A stretch of DNA of 57,935 nt from BOG-1112 sp964635325 (GTDB lineage: Bacteria; Bdellovibrionota_B; Oligoflexia; Oligoflexales; Bog-1112). The stretch lies in NCBI GenBank assembly GCA_964635325.1, contig CAZWOL010000011.1, forward strand, positions 1 through 57,935. The letters run 5' to 3'. Below, piece by piece: positions 32,849-41,802 of the stretch (position 1 is its first letter; the number at the start of each line of letters is the position of its first letter). The position numbers and the translations under genes are program-made. The notes beneath the pieces are model-generated. The model made no database searches. It saw nothing but the letters and a program-made list of their open reading frames with translations, and was not told the DNA's origin.

Positions 32849-32877
32849 ATTTAAATTGAACTAGCCCATCTCGTCAA
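32849..32877 (-). promoter_or_regulatory. promoter of the S10 operon
   Basis: On the minus strand TTGACG (32872-32877, five of six) and TTAAAT (32849-32854, four of six) are 17 bases apart. Transcription would begin near 32842, just before the folded leader. Position and spacing fit a sigma-70 promoter for the S10 run. Confidence 0.6.
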
Positions 32878-32926
32878 CTATATTTTTCCTTTAGCCGCAT
32901 GCATCTCTAAAAAAAAGAGGTTTTTG

Positions 32927-33364
32927 ATGGAACGTCTTTCTTACGTAAGTCTTTCCGGCGTTATTGTTAGCTTGTTTACTTTAGGAGTTGGGGGATGCAC
33001 TCATTCATCTCAAACCACTGATAACGCAGCAAATCTAAACATTTCTGCTAGCCAAATAGAAGCCGATCTAGCAACCCAAAAGACCCAGAAGGGAGCTAAG
33101 GCAGAAGCTGAAGAACGCATCGAAAATGCCGCTAAATTGGCTAGCGCGAACCTTTTGAAGCTGCGGTCCAACTTAAACCAACCCTTCTCAGTATCTGTAA
33201 AAGCCCTCAGTGTCCGCTCAGGCCCTAGTCTGAGTTCCAAAAAGATAGCCTCTTTAAAGAGAGGCACGCTTGTTAAAGTAGTTGAAATTCAAAATCAATG
33301 GGCTCGATTTGATGAAAATAAATGGATAGCACTTCGCTACCTCAAACTTTCCGCACCGAAATAG
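32927..33364 (+). CDS. lipoprotein with an SH3b domain
   Basis: The 145-residue product begins at the ATG preceded by AGAGG at six bases; a TTG one codon earlier is less likely. The lipobox is V-G-G-C (Cys24). A charged helical segment (about 40-75) leads to a C-terminal bacterial SH3 domain: …KALSVRSGPSLSSKKIASLKRGTLVKVVEIQNQWARF…, ending W-I-A-L-R-Y-L. Such domains often bind peptidoglycan. It starts a plus-strand group and ends seven bases before the next gene, so it is probably the first gene of that cluster. Confidence 0.75.
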   Translation: MERLSYVSLSGVIVSLFTLGVGGCTHSSQTTDNAANLNISASQIEADLATQKTQKGAKAEAEERIENAAKLASANLLKLRSNLNQPFSVSVKALSVRSGPSLSSKKIASLKRGTLVKVVEIQNQWARFDENKWIALRYLKLSAPK

Positions 33365-33370
33365 ACAATA

Positions 33371-35398
33371 ATGAAAAAAAACAAAGCTGCAGTCTCTGCG
33401 TTCCTTTGGGCCCTCTGTGTCGTCCTAATGTTATGTGTCGTCCAAGGGCTTAGCATTGCTAGAACCAATTTTATGGGTGTTAGTAGTAGCTCTTTTGCTT
33501 TTGAAGTCTTGGCTTTTTATCCCTTCACAGCAATTGGTGAGTTATCTAAAGTTCTAGCTATATGCTTTATACCTTGTTTTTGTATCGCATTTGCGACTAT
33601 TCAAATATCCTCTAATGGACGACGAACAGCCTTTCTTTTTGCATCTATCCTTGCATATACATTTTGGGGAATAGGATCTCTCTTACAATATCCATCACTT
33701 TATCAAGACTTTCTATCAAAAGGCATGCATAAGCATATTTTCAACGCATCCCGCTATTTAAGTCCGAATTATTTTTATGGTTTGGGACTTCTACTAGTAG
33801 CGGTTCTATTTATATATTGGACACTGGCTGTTGCACATTCTAAGCGATGGTTCCTTTATACTCTACTCGCTTTATCTTTACTGATTGCTCTTGAGAAGGT
33901 GAGCATTCGCTCAAACATAAGCCCAACTGCAAGTGCACAACAAAATGTAATTTTAATTGGCATAGATTCACTACGCTTTGATCATCTCAATCAAGAAAAA
34001 ACTCCTAATCTCTTCAATTTGACTCAGGATTTGCAGACTATTAGTTTTCAGGATCATATCATTGGAATTCCAAGAACTTTTCCATCGTGGATGGAGATCT
34101 TGAGCGGAACTTATGCTGCAAAATCGGGTATACGTCACATGTTTCCAGGACTCCCACAACAGCGAAGCTTCTACCCAGGTCTCATTAGCGCACTCAGCAA
34201 ACAGGGTTACCAAACTACTGTCATATCGGATTTTGCTGGAGATATTTTTCCGCGTTTTAATGCAGGCTTTGATACCGTGAATACTCCTCACTTTTCTATT
34301 CAGTCTCTAACCAGAATGACAATCGATCAATCATTTCCTATATTTTTGCCACTTATTAGCAGCCCAATGATATCTCGCATGTTTCCAGAGCTTAAGGAGA
34401 ATCCTTGCTTTAGTGACCCAGAAGATCTCGTTAGTAAAAGTATAAAATCAATAAGCAGCTTCCAAAAACCTTTCTTTCTTTCTATATTTTTCTCAAATGC
34501 TCACTTTCCCTACGCTGCCCCCTGGCCAGAATATTCAAAAAATTCTGATCCACTTTATGAGGGCCCATTTTTTTTCAAAAAAGATCCTGATTTGGCCCAA
34601 AATCAAGATTTGAGCATAGAAGACATCACCCAGATCAGACACCTTTATGCTGGTTCACTGAAAGCTATAGATAGATCTCTTGAGAGACTCTTGCACTATC
34701 TTCAAGAAAACAACTTATGGAACAACACCACTATTATCGTCACAGCGGATCATGGTGAGGACCTCTTTGAAATTAATTTAGTACAAGGCCATGGAGAACA
34801 CTTGCGTGGCGAAAATGTTCTCAAAGTTCCACTCCTTCTGAAGATCAATCAAAACCTAAAACCAATGCATTCTAAAATCCCTTTTACAACGCGCATGATC
34901 GATTTGGCTCCTACGCTTGCTGGCTTACTAAAAACTTCTATTCCTAACGCACAAGGGATAGATCTAAGTTCTTGGATATTAGGATTAGATACTTCTCCTC
35001 CTAAGCTAGTTGCTTACTCTGAGACAGAGATTTGGTTTAGCCGAAAAGGCCGAGCATTCTTTCAAAATGAACGCTTAGATTATCCAAGTATTTCATCCCT
35101 TCTAACTCTCGACCCTGGAGGAACAGGTGCGATTGTGTTAGATTCAGGCTACGAAAATATAATCAACACAGCTAAACATCGCAGTCTTAGTGCCGGCCAA
35201 TTCAAACTCATTTATACACCGACCTCGACAGGAGCGAACTATAAGCTCTATGATCGCATTGTAGATCCATTTAATACTCAGGATATTTCAAAACAAAATC
35301 CAACAGTTTTTCAAGATATGAAAACAAAATTACTTCAGCATGTTGCAACTCTTGATGAAGAAAGTCGCATTATTGATGATTATGTGGTTCTGCGATGA
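33371..35398 (+). CDS. membrane-bound alkaline-phosphatase-superfamily enzyme (sulfatase/phosphotransferase type), first of two
   Basis: The 675-residue protein has five N-terminal membrane helices (to about residue 180) and then a periplasmic sulfatase-fold domain. This is the layout of LtaS, EptA and OpgB type phospho-transferases. Metal and nucleophile sites are visible: Asp199 in G-I-D-S-L-R, Thr236 in G-I-P-R-T-F-P-S-W as the likely nucleophile, D460-H461-G-E and a later G-H-G-E-H. A Thr nucleophile favours phosphotransfer or phosphodiester cleavage over true sulfatase action (formylglycine from Cys/Ser). Substrate unknown. It starts six bases after the SH3 lipoprotein gene and overlaps the next gene by four bases (ATGA). 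Confidence 0.75.
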   Translation: MKKNKAAVSAFLWALCVVLMLCVVQGLSIARTNFMGVSSSSFAFEVLAFYPFTAIGELSKVLAICFIPCFCIAFATIQISSNGRRTAFLFASILAYTFWGIGSLLQYPSLYQDFLSKGMHKHIFNASRYLSPNYFYGLGLLLVAVLFIYWTLAVAHSKRWFLYTLLALSLLIALEKVSIRSNISPTASAQQNVILIGIDSLRFDHLNQEKTPNLFNLTQDLQTISFQDHIIGIPRTFPSWMEILSGTYAAKSGIRHMFPGLPQQRSFYPGLISALSKQGYQTTVISDFAGDIFPRFNAGFDTVNTPHFSIQSLTRMTIDQSFPIFLPLISSPMISRMFPELKENPCFSDPEDLVSKSIKSISSFQKPFFLSIFFSNAHFPYAAPWPEYSKNSDPLYEGPFFFKKDPDLAQNQDLSIEDITQIRHLYAGSLKAIDRSLERLLHYLQENNLWNNTTIIVTADHGEDLFEINLVQGHGEHLRGENVLKVPLLLKINQNLKPMHSKIPFTTRMIDLAPTLAGLLKTSIPNAQGIDLSSWILGLDTSPPKLVAYSETEIWFSRKGRAFFQNERLDYPSISSLLTLDPGGTGAIVLDSGYENIINTAKHRSLSAGQFKLIYTPTSTGANYKLYDRIVDPFNTQDISKQNPTVFQDMKTKLLQHVATLDEESRIIDDYVVLR

Positions 35399-37743
35399 GA
35401 AAAATTCTTAAATTCATAAGCATACTACTGTTTCTAGCAGTCGCTTTGTTTCTTGTTCTATTCGTTACACTTATTTATCCTGACGATCGCCGCATTGGTG
35501 TGCCTGACTTAACAAAACTTAAGCGATCGAATTCTCAAAAAATGAGATTACAATCTCTATTCGATAACTTATCGAATTTTCGATTGGACATTTCTTTAGA
35601 AGCCTATAAAGAAAAATTAGCTTCCGTTGCCAAAACCCATACTAATGTTCTACTGCAAAAATCTGCAAGATTTTACAGCCCCTATCAAACCTATCTATCT
35701 GTCGGATCTTATCCCTATCATTTGGAAGGGCGTGATGCGATTTACATTCCTTCCCAAAGTACTCTGAAAGTTTTCCCTAAAATTCACGGACTAGTCTCAC
35801 TCGATCTGGCTGCAGTATCACTCTTTTCAGACGGACAACTTTCAATAGCCCTAAATGGTAGACCAATTGACAACATTTTACTTCCAGGCACAACGACTCC
35901 TGAAAAATCTGATAACTTTATATTTAAAAACTTTACTCGCTATGCCTATCCAGATCGCCCCATCAAGGGAGGGGAATGGTCAAAACACAATATAGACATA
36001 GAACTCACAACAAATGATGTCTTAGAATTTCGATGCACGTCAAAAGGCAACGCCTGTTTCCTCGATAACTTCACTATTTGGGGCGAGACAACTAATGCCA
36101 GCAAACCAAATGTGATTTATATTCTCGTCGATACATTGCGCTATGATGCACTAAAAAGTACACACGCTAAACACCTACAAAAGATGAATGAACAGGCCTT
36201 GTCTTTTGAAAATGCTATGGGCGCTGGAAACATGACAGCCATATCAGCGAATGCTTTGCTCACATGTCAGAAGCCATCAAAGCTAGGCCATGTAGCCTTT
36301 AGCTACGGACTCTCTACAAAAGAGCAGGACGCATTCTATTCCAAGAAGAAACCTTCGTTTCCGTTTTTTCTGCAACAAGCTGGCATTAAGACAGCAATGA
36401 TCGGCAATATTTCTATCATTTCGGAAATTTTAGGAATTGGAATCAATCACGGATTTGATGAGCAAATCGCGATTGAAATGGATGGCTATGACGCCCCTCA
36501 TATAACAAGGAAAGCTATAGACTGGTTGCAAAAAAATGCAGATAAGCCTTTCTTTTTATATCTACATTACAACACGACACACGCACCATATCGCGCACCA
36601 TTACACGATATCCTTGCAACTTTTGACTGGTCGTCTTTAAGCTCACAACGTAATTTTCTGCTCAGCCTCTACCAAGCTGAAATTCGCTATATAGATCGAA
36701 ACTTAGAAATTCTAAATCAAGCAATTGACAAGCTTGGTTTAGATAAAAACACAACCATTATTCTTAACTCCGATCACGGAGACACTCATGAACTACGTAC
36801 TTACACAGAAAATGAAGCCGGGCCTGATTATACCGGAAGTCTTTTTGACCATGTCGGTACAATTCTATACAACGATGTCTTACATGTTCCGCTTTTCATT
36901 TTAGAGCCAAACAAAAATACACACCAAAAAAGTTTGGAAATTGTCTCAGGACTAGATATCGGACCGACTGTTTTAAAGATCTTTGGACTGAAGACCCCGC
37001 GTTGGTGCGATGGTCTTTCGCTTTTCTCACCCAATAGCCTGCAAGACAGAGAAGCTGTAGGCGCAGAAGGATATGATCAACGTGCAATTTTTTATAAGAA
37101 TCGCTACAAATACATCAAGTCTTATGCCAGCTCTGAAAAAAGGATGGCTTTTGTAAATGGCTATTTTACAAAAAATACATCTGTCTTTATTCCTGAACAA
37201 TTGTTTGACCTACAAATAGACCCCAATGAACTTCAGAATTTAATCAGCAGTAATAAACAACTTGCAAATGAAGTACGAGCGGCCTTTCAACAGTACTTTG
37301 CCATCAAGAATGAAATACTTTTGGTTGTAGATGCCCCCAATGAAGGCGATATTCATATCCACACAACCAAATCTCTTATGCCTATAGGAACAACACCAGA
37401 CGCCAAACACGTAAGCACTGTTAGGAGCAACTCTTTTGAATTTACAAAAACCAAACGTGTTGTACTTCGCTTTGACAAGACCCCATCCGAGGTTCCACGC
37501 ATCTATGTTAGCGGACAGGAGATTAAACCGAAATTTTCATCTTATCGCCTAGCACTGCAGAGTGGGCTCAAAGAACTTCCCATTGAGAATGTTGATCTTG
37601 ATCATATTCCGCTTGCTAGCAATGCCTCTGCATTTTTTGTAAAAATTCGCAGCGATCAAACTTTGCAGCAAAAGTTTAGCATGGGCAATAAAGACTTTGA
37701 AAAAATTTTCAAAGATTGGGGCTATGTCAGCGACACTAACTAG
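35395..37743 (+). CDS. membrane-anchored alkaline-phosphatase-superfamily enzyme, second of two
   Basis: The 782-residue product has one N-terminal helix and a large periplasmic part. An insert of about 200 residues (roughly 40-235) with a beta-rich character precedes the sulfatase-fold core. Asp246 (L-V-D-T-L-R-Y-D), Thr281 (G-N-M-T-A-I-S-A-N) and D460-H461-G-D match the metal and nucleophile positions. A beta-rich domain (about 640-780) follows the core. It is coupled to the first enzyme by ATGA, so the pair is probably made together. Its relation to the first enzyme is distant. The 91 bases after it hold no gene. Confidence 0.7.
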   Translation: MRKILKFISILLFLAVALFLVLFVTLIYPDDRRIGVPDLTKLKRSNSQKMRLQSLFDNLSNFRLDISLEAYKEKLASVAKTHTNVLLQKSARFYSPYQTYLSVGSYPYHLEGRDAIYIPSQSTLKVFPKIHGLVSLDLAAVSLFSDGQLSIALNGRPIDNILLPGTTTPEKSDNFIFKNFTRYAYPDRPIKGGEWSKHNIDIELTTNDVLEFRCTSKGNACFLDNFTIWGETTNASKPNVIYILVDTLRYDALKSTHAKHLQKMNEQALSFENAMGAGNMTAISANALLTCQKPSKLGHVAFSYGLSTKEQDAFYSKKKPSFPFFLQQAGIKTAMIGNISIISEILGIGINHGFDEQIAIEMDGYDAPHITRKAIDWLQKNADKPFFLYLHYNTTHAPYRAPLHDILATFDWSSLSSQRNFLLSLYQAEIRYIDRNLEILNQAIDKLGLDKNTTIILNSDHGDTHELRTYTENEAGPDYTGSLFDHVGTILYNDVLHVPLFILEPNKNTHQKSLEIVSGLDIGPTVLKIFGLKTPRWCDGLSLFSPNSLQDREAVGAEGYDQRAIFYKNRYKYIKSYASSEKRMAFVNGYFTKNTSVFIPEQLFDLQIDPNELQNLISSNKQLANEVRAAFQQYFAIKNEILLVVDAPNEGDIHIHTTKSLMPIGTTPDAKHVSTVRSNSFEFTKTKRVVLRFDKTPSEVPRIYVSGQEIKPKFSSYRLALQSGLKELPIENVDLDHIPLASNASAFFVKIRSDQTLQQKFSMGNKDFEKIFKDWGYVSDTN

Positions 37744-37834
37744 CATATAGTTATCAAAACATATATTGAACGCTCAATGAATCGGTTGCTTTAAGAGACT
37801 CTCTCGAGTTTTTAATGTTGGAGCATGCCACCAG

Positions 37835-38890
37835 ATGAGAATTCTTGTAGCTTTAGCTTTTTTCCTGCTTCCGGAATATCTAAATGCCGCAAATCAACAT
37901 TATTTTTTACGTAGAAACTGCGAACTTCCCTTTGACCCCTCAGCAGAGCAAGAAAAATTAGACAACTCTACATTTTCTTGCGTACGAGGATCTGCGACTG
38001 TTGACTCAATCTTCATTCCACACAAAACATTCGGTCTATCCAGTGAATTAGATTTACACAGCTCCTATCATATTGGAAGTCAACATGCCCTATTTTTGGA
38101 ATACTACTTTGAACAACTCGACAGCCCAATAAATGGTGAACTTTCCTATCGAACAAACCAAGAGATTCAAACATTAGCCTATCAATATGGCAATCCTGCA
38201 CTGTCCTATTTTCGCGCGATCATCGGCCAACAAACTCCCGTTTTTGGCATCAACCAATTCCCGAGTCTTCCCTTTGCTCAAATATTAAACCCGCGTTACG
38301 TCTGGGGACTTTCCGAACCTGGGCTCACTATTAGCTACGACACCCAAAAGCAAGGCCAGCTCGACTTGCAGTGGAGTACTGATGAAAGCTTTGACCCCAA
38401 ACACATAAAAATCCATAATCATCGCATCAGCGCTCGCCATACCTATGATTTTTCTATTCTGAATGGCACTCGAACCGAAATTTCTTATCTAACAAAAAAA
38501 TCAGGAGAAAAACGTTTTGGCATCGGACTGATTAGTAATGGTCCTGCTAACAATCGTTTTCATGTTGAATTTGTAAGAATTTATGCCTCATTGAGTGAAT
38601 CTCTCGCTTCTACTGTTAAGGGAACGCTTGCAAGCTCCACACAAGGGATCAACTCCCCATATCAGCAAATTATCCGCATAGCCTATGAAGATTTTCCAGA
38701 CCGCAAAGTCCAAAACTCAATCCTTTTCGATGATCTAGCTTTCCAATACCGACTATTTGCAATCGGCACGACATACAATTTTGAACAGCATACAACCTAT
38801 GTACGCATGATCCTTGGGTTCAAACAAGATACTACAGGACGCAAAAGACACCGATGGATCTTTGGCCTAGGATTTGGAGGTCGCCTATGA
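37835..38890 (+). CDS. outer-membrane beta-barrel-like protein, function unknown
   Basis: The 351-residue product has a signal peptide (…FFLLPEYLNA-AN) and then a long series of alternating, aromatic-rich strands (for example YHIGSQHALFLEYYFEQL, AYQYGNPALSYFRAIIG, …HTTYVRMILGFK), ending in a Gly-rich strand …WIFGLGFGGRL. Two cysteines lie close to the N-terminus (…RRNCELPF…TFSCVRG). It looks like a porin-type barrel but I recognise no family. Its stop overlaps the start of the next gene (ATGA). Confidence 0.6.
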   Translation: MRILVALAFFLLPEYLNAANQHYFLRRNCELPFDPSAEQEKLDNSTFSCVRGSATVDSIFIPHKTFGLSSELDLHSSYHIGSQHALFLEYYFEQLDSPINGELSYRTNQEIQTLAYQYGNPALSYFRAIIGQQTPVFGINQFPSLPFAQILNPRYVWGLSEPGLTISYDTQKQGQLDLQWSTDESFDPKHIKIHNHRISARHTYDFSILNGTRTEISYLTKKSGEKRFGIGLISNGPANNRFHVEFVRIYASLSESLASTVKGTLASSTQGINSPYQQIIRIAYEDFPDRKVQNSILFDDLAFQYRLFAIGTTYNFEQHTTYVRMILGFKQDTTGRKRHRWIFGLGFGGRL

Positions 38891-41514
38891 GAATTTTGGT
38901 GCAATACTTTATTCTCATATGTATCTTTTTGGCTACAAAAGCTTGGGCAAATGATACAAAAGCAAAAAACGAAACAGAGGAGAAAAGCACTAGTACAAGC
39001 TCCTCAAAAAATGTTGATTATGATGATGCTAAAGAAAGCGATATTGCACCTCGCATTGAAACAGTCTTTGACAATCCCTTTATAACACAGTCTCTCAACG
39101 CTAGTTCACAGGTACTTAACAATGCTTTCGATGAACTCATGCAGGGAGTTTTCTACCGTCTACTCGACAATAAATTCAGCCAAAAAATAACACCAAAAAT
39201 TGCATTTAACGAAAACTTGACGCGTAAGGTGTATTCAACAGGACAAGGAAAATATGTTATCGCAGATCGTCTCGTTATTGGCCCAGGATATTCACAAGTC
39301 TTGACCCATGTATTCGGACAGCTTCCTCTCTCCATTGGAGTGAATACAAATATCGATTTGCTAAATATCCATCTGCGCACAAATCCACAACGTATTGTCG
39401 AAAGCAAAACCATGCCTAAATGGCGCTACTGGTTTAATATCTGGTTTGGGATCATTCCGTTTCTCGAATATATTTTGCCTCCATCTTTTGATCCAAACCA
39501 TCTGTATGATCCCTTACGCCAATTGGAAACTCCCTTTACGTTCCCGACCGATCGCACATCTTTTGAGAAAATGAAATCTGGGAGCATCCAAAGTTATGCA
39601 TACCAAGGAGGTATAGCACTTCCCCTTGCAACAGATGGATCTTTAGGGCCATTTGTTCGAAATATTCTATCCCGATTGAATCTCGATCTAACACTTCCCT
39701 ATACACTGTTCGTTCAGGGCGAATACCGCATCAGCGTACTTAAGAAAAAAGAAAATTTAGCATGGGTAGGAATAAGTCAATCCAAGCGAGGGGGCCATTC
39801 CATTGCAGGCTTTGTAGGAACTACCATTTATTTGCTAGCTAGCTCTCTTGGACCATTATCGTTCAAAGGCTTACCATTCCAATTCACTCCCCTCGATGTC
39901 GGAGCAGTGGAATCTCTTATTGATAAGTTTGATCAAATCTATGAGTTTGATCTTCGTGAAGATACTGCTTTGAAGGCTTACCAACAGGCTATCGGCGGCG
40001 ATCTTACCTTTGATAGAAAACCAAATCTACCAAAAGGTGTTCATTTTCACTTCAACCAACTGACGCTATCAAAACAACATGAATTAAAAAATCAAAAAAA
40101 TTTAGTCCTTCTCTATAAAGAGGATGCGCATCGCACTATTACAAAGTCAGAAATAAAAATCCAAGATACAAATGGGGAATTTTTTGTTCTAGAAAACACG
40201 AGCGAATTTGATGACATGACTTTCAACATACTATCTGGTCAACAAGAAACCATTGTCTCGAATGAGATAAACTTAAATGTCGAAAAAAAACGAGTGCCCG
40301 GTTTTACTCTAGACAAACCAAAATACAAATACATCTTTCATCACAGCATGAAACCTTATCAGCTCATCCTCAAACTACAAATCAAAGATCGCTACGCCGA
40401 TGCAAAGGCTTTCAACCAATACATCGAATTAATTCGCAAATTTACCCAGCTCCCCCTCAAGGAAGTGCCAACTATACCGCTACTGACACAAAAAACTGTA
40501 CAAAAACGCAAAAGGTCAGCTTTCTTTGGAACCCCAAGTGAAAGTGTGATGAATCTACACGCAACAAACACGATAGTAGGAAAATTCAACGCTAACGCTT
40601 TGGTCGTTCTCGATGCACCAGAACTATTAAATATAATCAAAAGAAATCAAGAAGATCTCCAAGAAGCTCTTTACAAGTCCTATGATCGAACACTGCAAGA
40701 TGACTACGCTCCACAATTCGAATATTTGCGATCCTATATTAGCTATCCTTTACGCATAGCAAATTACAAGTCAGCAAATATAGACGCCTACCGAGAAATT
40801 CAAAACGCTTTGAAAGCGATAAAACACATACAACCAGACTCTGATCCAGAAACTATGCTAGATGCATTTCATTCTTTTTTTAGGACAGACTACCCCCTGC
40901 AATTGATATCAACCCTATATCGTCTCAGCGATATCGAAAAAATCGCACGTAATGCGACTCTCTATCTCGAACCATCGGGGGACCTTGAGGATGAATCTAA
41001 GAAGATTCTTGCAGAATTGAACGAAAAGACTTTTGCATCCGAAACTCGCTTTCCTGAGTTGGAGCGTTATCGTATTGCTAAAAGTAAACTCAATGCTTTT
41101 GTCCCAACTTCTCTCAAGGATGAGCGTATCGCACCCAAAATTCTCAAAGCTGGCATTGATGAGAATCACATTCTAAAAATTGTAATTGACGGCAAATCGA
41201 AAGGCGCAAAGAGACGCTTCTTCCTAAGATTGCTAACTGCTGGAAAATTCAAGCTAAGCCAATCGGAGCTAGGAAATAAATTAGTCGAGCTCGACCCACA
41301 ACAAACACAAAAAAATGAGCCTATAATCTATGCGAGTCCTCTTTTCAGATTAGATGGACCTCTTTATGATTTTTTCAAATATGAAGACCTGAAGGAAAAT
41401 GAAGAATACTCTCTTATTGTTTCAGCTGCAGACTTGCAAGGGGCTTGGAGCGAGGAATTCAAAGCAGATCTTGTCTTTAAGGATGGCAAACTAACAGGAA
41501 AACTTAAGCTATAG
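38887..41514 (+). CDS. 875-residue secreted protein of unknown function
   Basis: The ATG at 38887 overlaps the stop of the barrel gene (ATGA) and directly encodes a signal peptide (MRILVQYFILICIFLATKAWA-ND). A low-complexity Lys/Glu/Ser linker (about 24-50) follows. The first third has long hydrophobic-aromatic stretches (…YWFNIWFGIIPFLEYILPPSFDP…), the rest is mixed alpha/beta with many charged residues and no cysteine that I noticed. No motif is recognised. Tight coupling to the barrel gene suggests that the two act together at the outer membrane. Confidence 0.6.
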   Translation: MRILVQYFILICIFLATKAWANDTKAKNETEEKSTSTSSSKNVDYDDAKESDIAPRIETVFDNPFITQSLNASSQVLNNAFDELMQGVFYRLLDNKFSQKITPKIAFNENLTRKVYSTGQGKYVIADRLVIGPGYSQVLTHVFGQLPLSIGVNTNIDLLNIHLRTNPQRIVESKTMPKWRYWFNIWFGIIPFLEYILPPSFDPNHLYDPLRQLETPFTFPTDRTSFEKMKSGSIQSYAYQGGIALPLATDGSLGPFVRNILSRLNLDLTLPYTLFVQGEYRISVLKKKENLAWVGISQSKRGGHSIAGFVGTTIYLLASSLGPLSFKGLPFQFTPLDVGAVESLIDKFDQIYEFDLREDTALKAYQQAIGGDLTFDRKPNLPKGVHFHFNQLTLSKQHELKNQKNLVLLYKEDAHRTITKSEIKIQDTNGEFFVLENTSEFDDMTFNILSGQQETIVSNEINLNVEKKRVPGFTLDKPKYKYIFHHSMKPYQLILKLQIKDRYADAKAFNQYIELIRKFTQLPLKEVPTIPLLTQKTVQKRKRSAFFGTPSESVMNLHATNTIVGKFNANALVVLDAPELLNIIKRNQEDLQEALYKSYDRTLQDDYAPQFEYLRSYISYPLRIANYKSANIDAYREIQNALKAIKHIQPDSDPETMLDAFHSFFRTDYPLQLISTLYRLSDIEKIARNATLYLEPSGDLEDESKKILAELNEKTFASETRFPELERYRIAKSKLNAFVPTSLKDERIAPKILKAGIDENHILKIVIDGKSKGAKRRFFLRLLTAGKFKLSQSELGNKLVELDPQQTQKNEPIIYASPLFRLDGPLYDFFKYEDLKENEEYSLIVSAADLQGAWSEEFKADLVFKDGKLTGKLKL

Positions 41515-41525
41515 CTGGAGGCCCC

Positions 41526-41546
41526 CCACGTTGCTTTCAAGCGTGG
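41526..41546. other. hairpin after the envelope cluster
   Basis: CCACG (41526-41530) pairs with CGTGG (41542-41546), and three more pairs lie inside. No T-run follows on either strand, so I do not call it an intrinsic terminator. It is 12 bases after the last stop of the cluster and could help end or protect that transcript. Confidence 0.35.
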
Positions 41547-41615
41547 AGCTCAAACGATACTGTCTTCGGAGAACTGCTAATTGATAGTAAAAATGAGAGA
41601 AGGACTTGAAAAAAG

Positions 41616-41692
41616 TGGGGTGGAATATGGGATTTGAACCCATGAGTGCCGGAATCACAATCCGGTGCGTTAACCCCTTCGCCAATTCCACC
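41616..41692 (-). tRNA. tRNA-His (anticodon GTG)
   Basis: The 77-base gene folds as a complete cloverleaf. The acceptor stem GTGGAAT pairs with ATTCCAC. The extra G-1 that marks tRNA-His faces C73, and CCA is encoded. The anticodon stem CCGGA/TCCGG holds loop TTGTGAT with anticodon GTG. The T-arm has GGTTCAAATCC. It is the only tRNA I found in the window. It lies between the envelope cluster and the surA-like gene. Confidence 0.97.
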
Positions 41693-41755
41693 ATAGAGAC
41701 TACCGCATGATAGTCAACACAGAGGAAAGTACAAGAAGATTCTACTGGATAAGAT

Positions 41756-41772
41756 GGGCGGAATTTCCGCCC
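41756..41772. other. 17-base perfect palindrome downstream of the surA-like gene
   Basis: GGGCGGAA and TTCCGCCC face each other around one base. It lies 31 bases beyond the surA-like stop. A second, smaller hairpin (AGAGA…TCTCT) lies between. Neither is followed by a clean T-run. They may end the mfd-parvulin-surA transcript or separate it from tRNA-His. Confidence 0.4.
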
Positions 41773-41802
41773 TCTCAATTACTGAGAAAGAGACTAAAAT
41801 CT

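Noticed and set aside
41509..41778. 89-codon minus-strand reading frame
   Set aside because: It runs through the complete tRNA-His gene and has no ribosome site.
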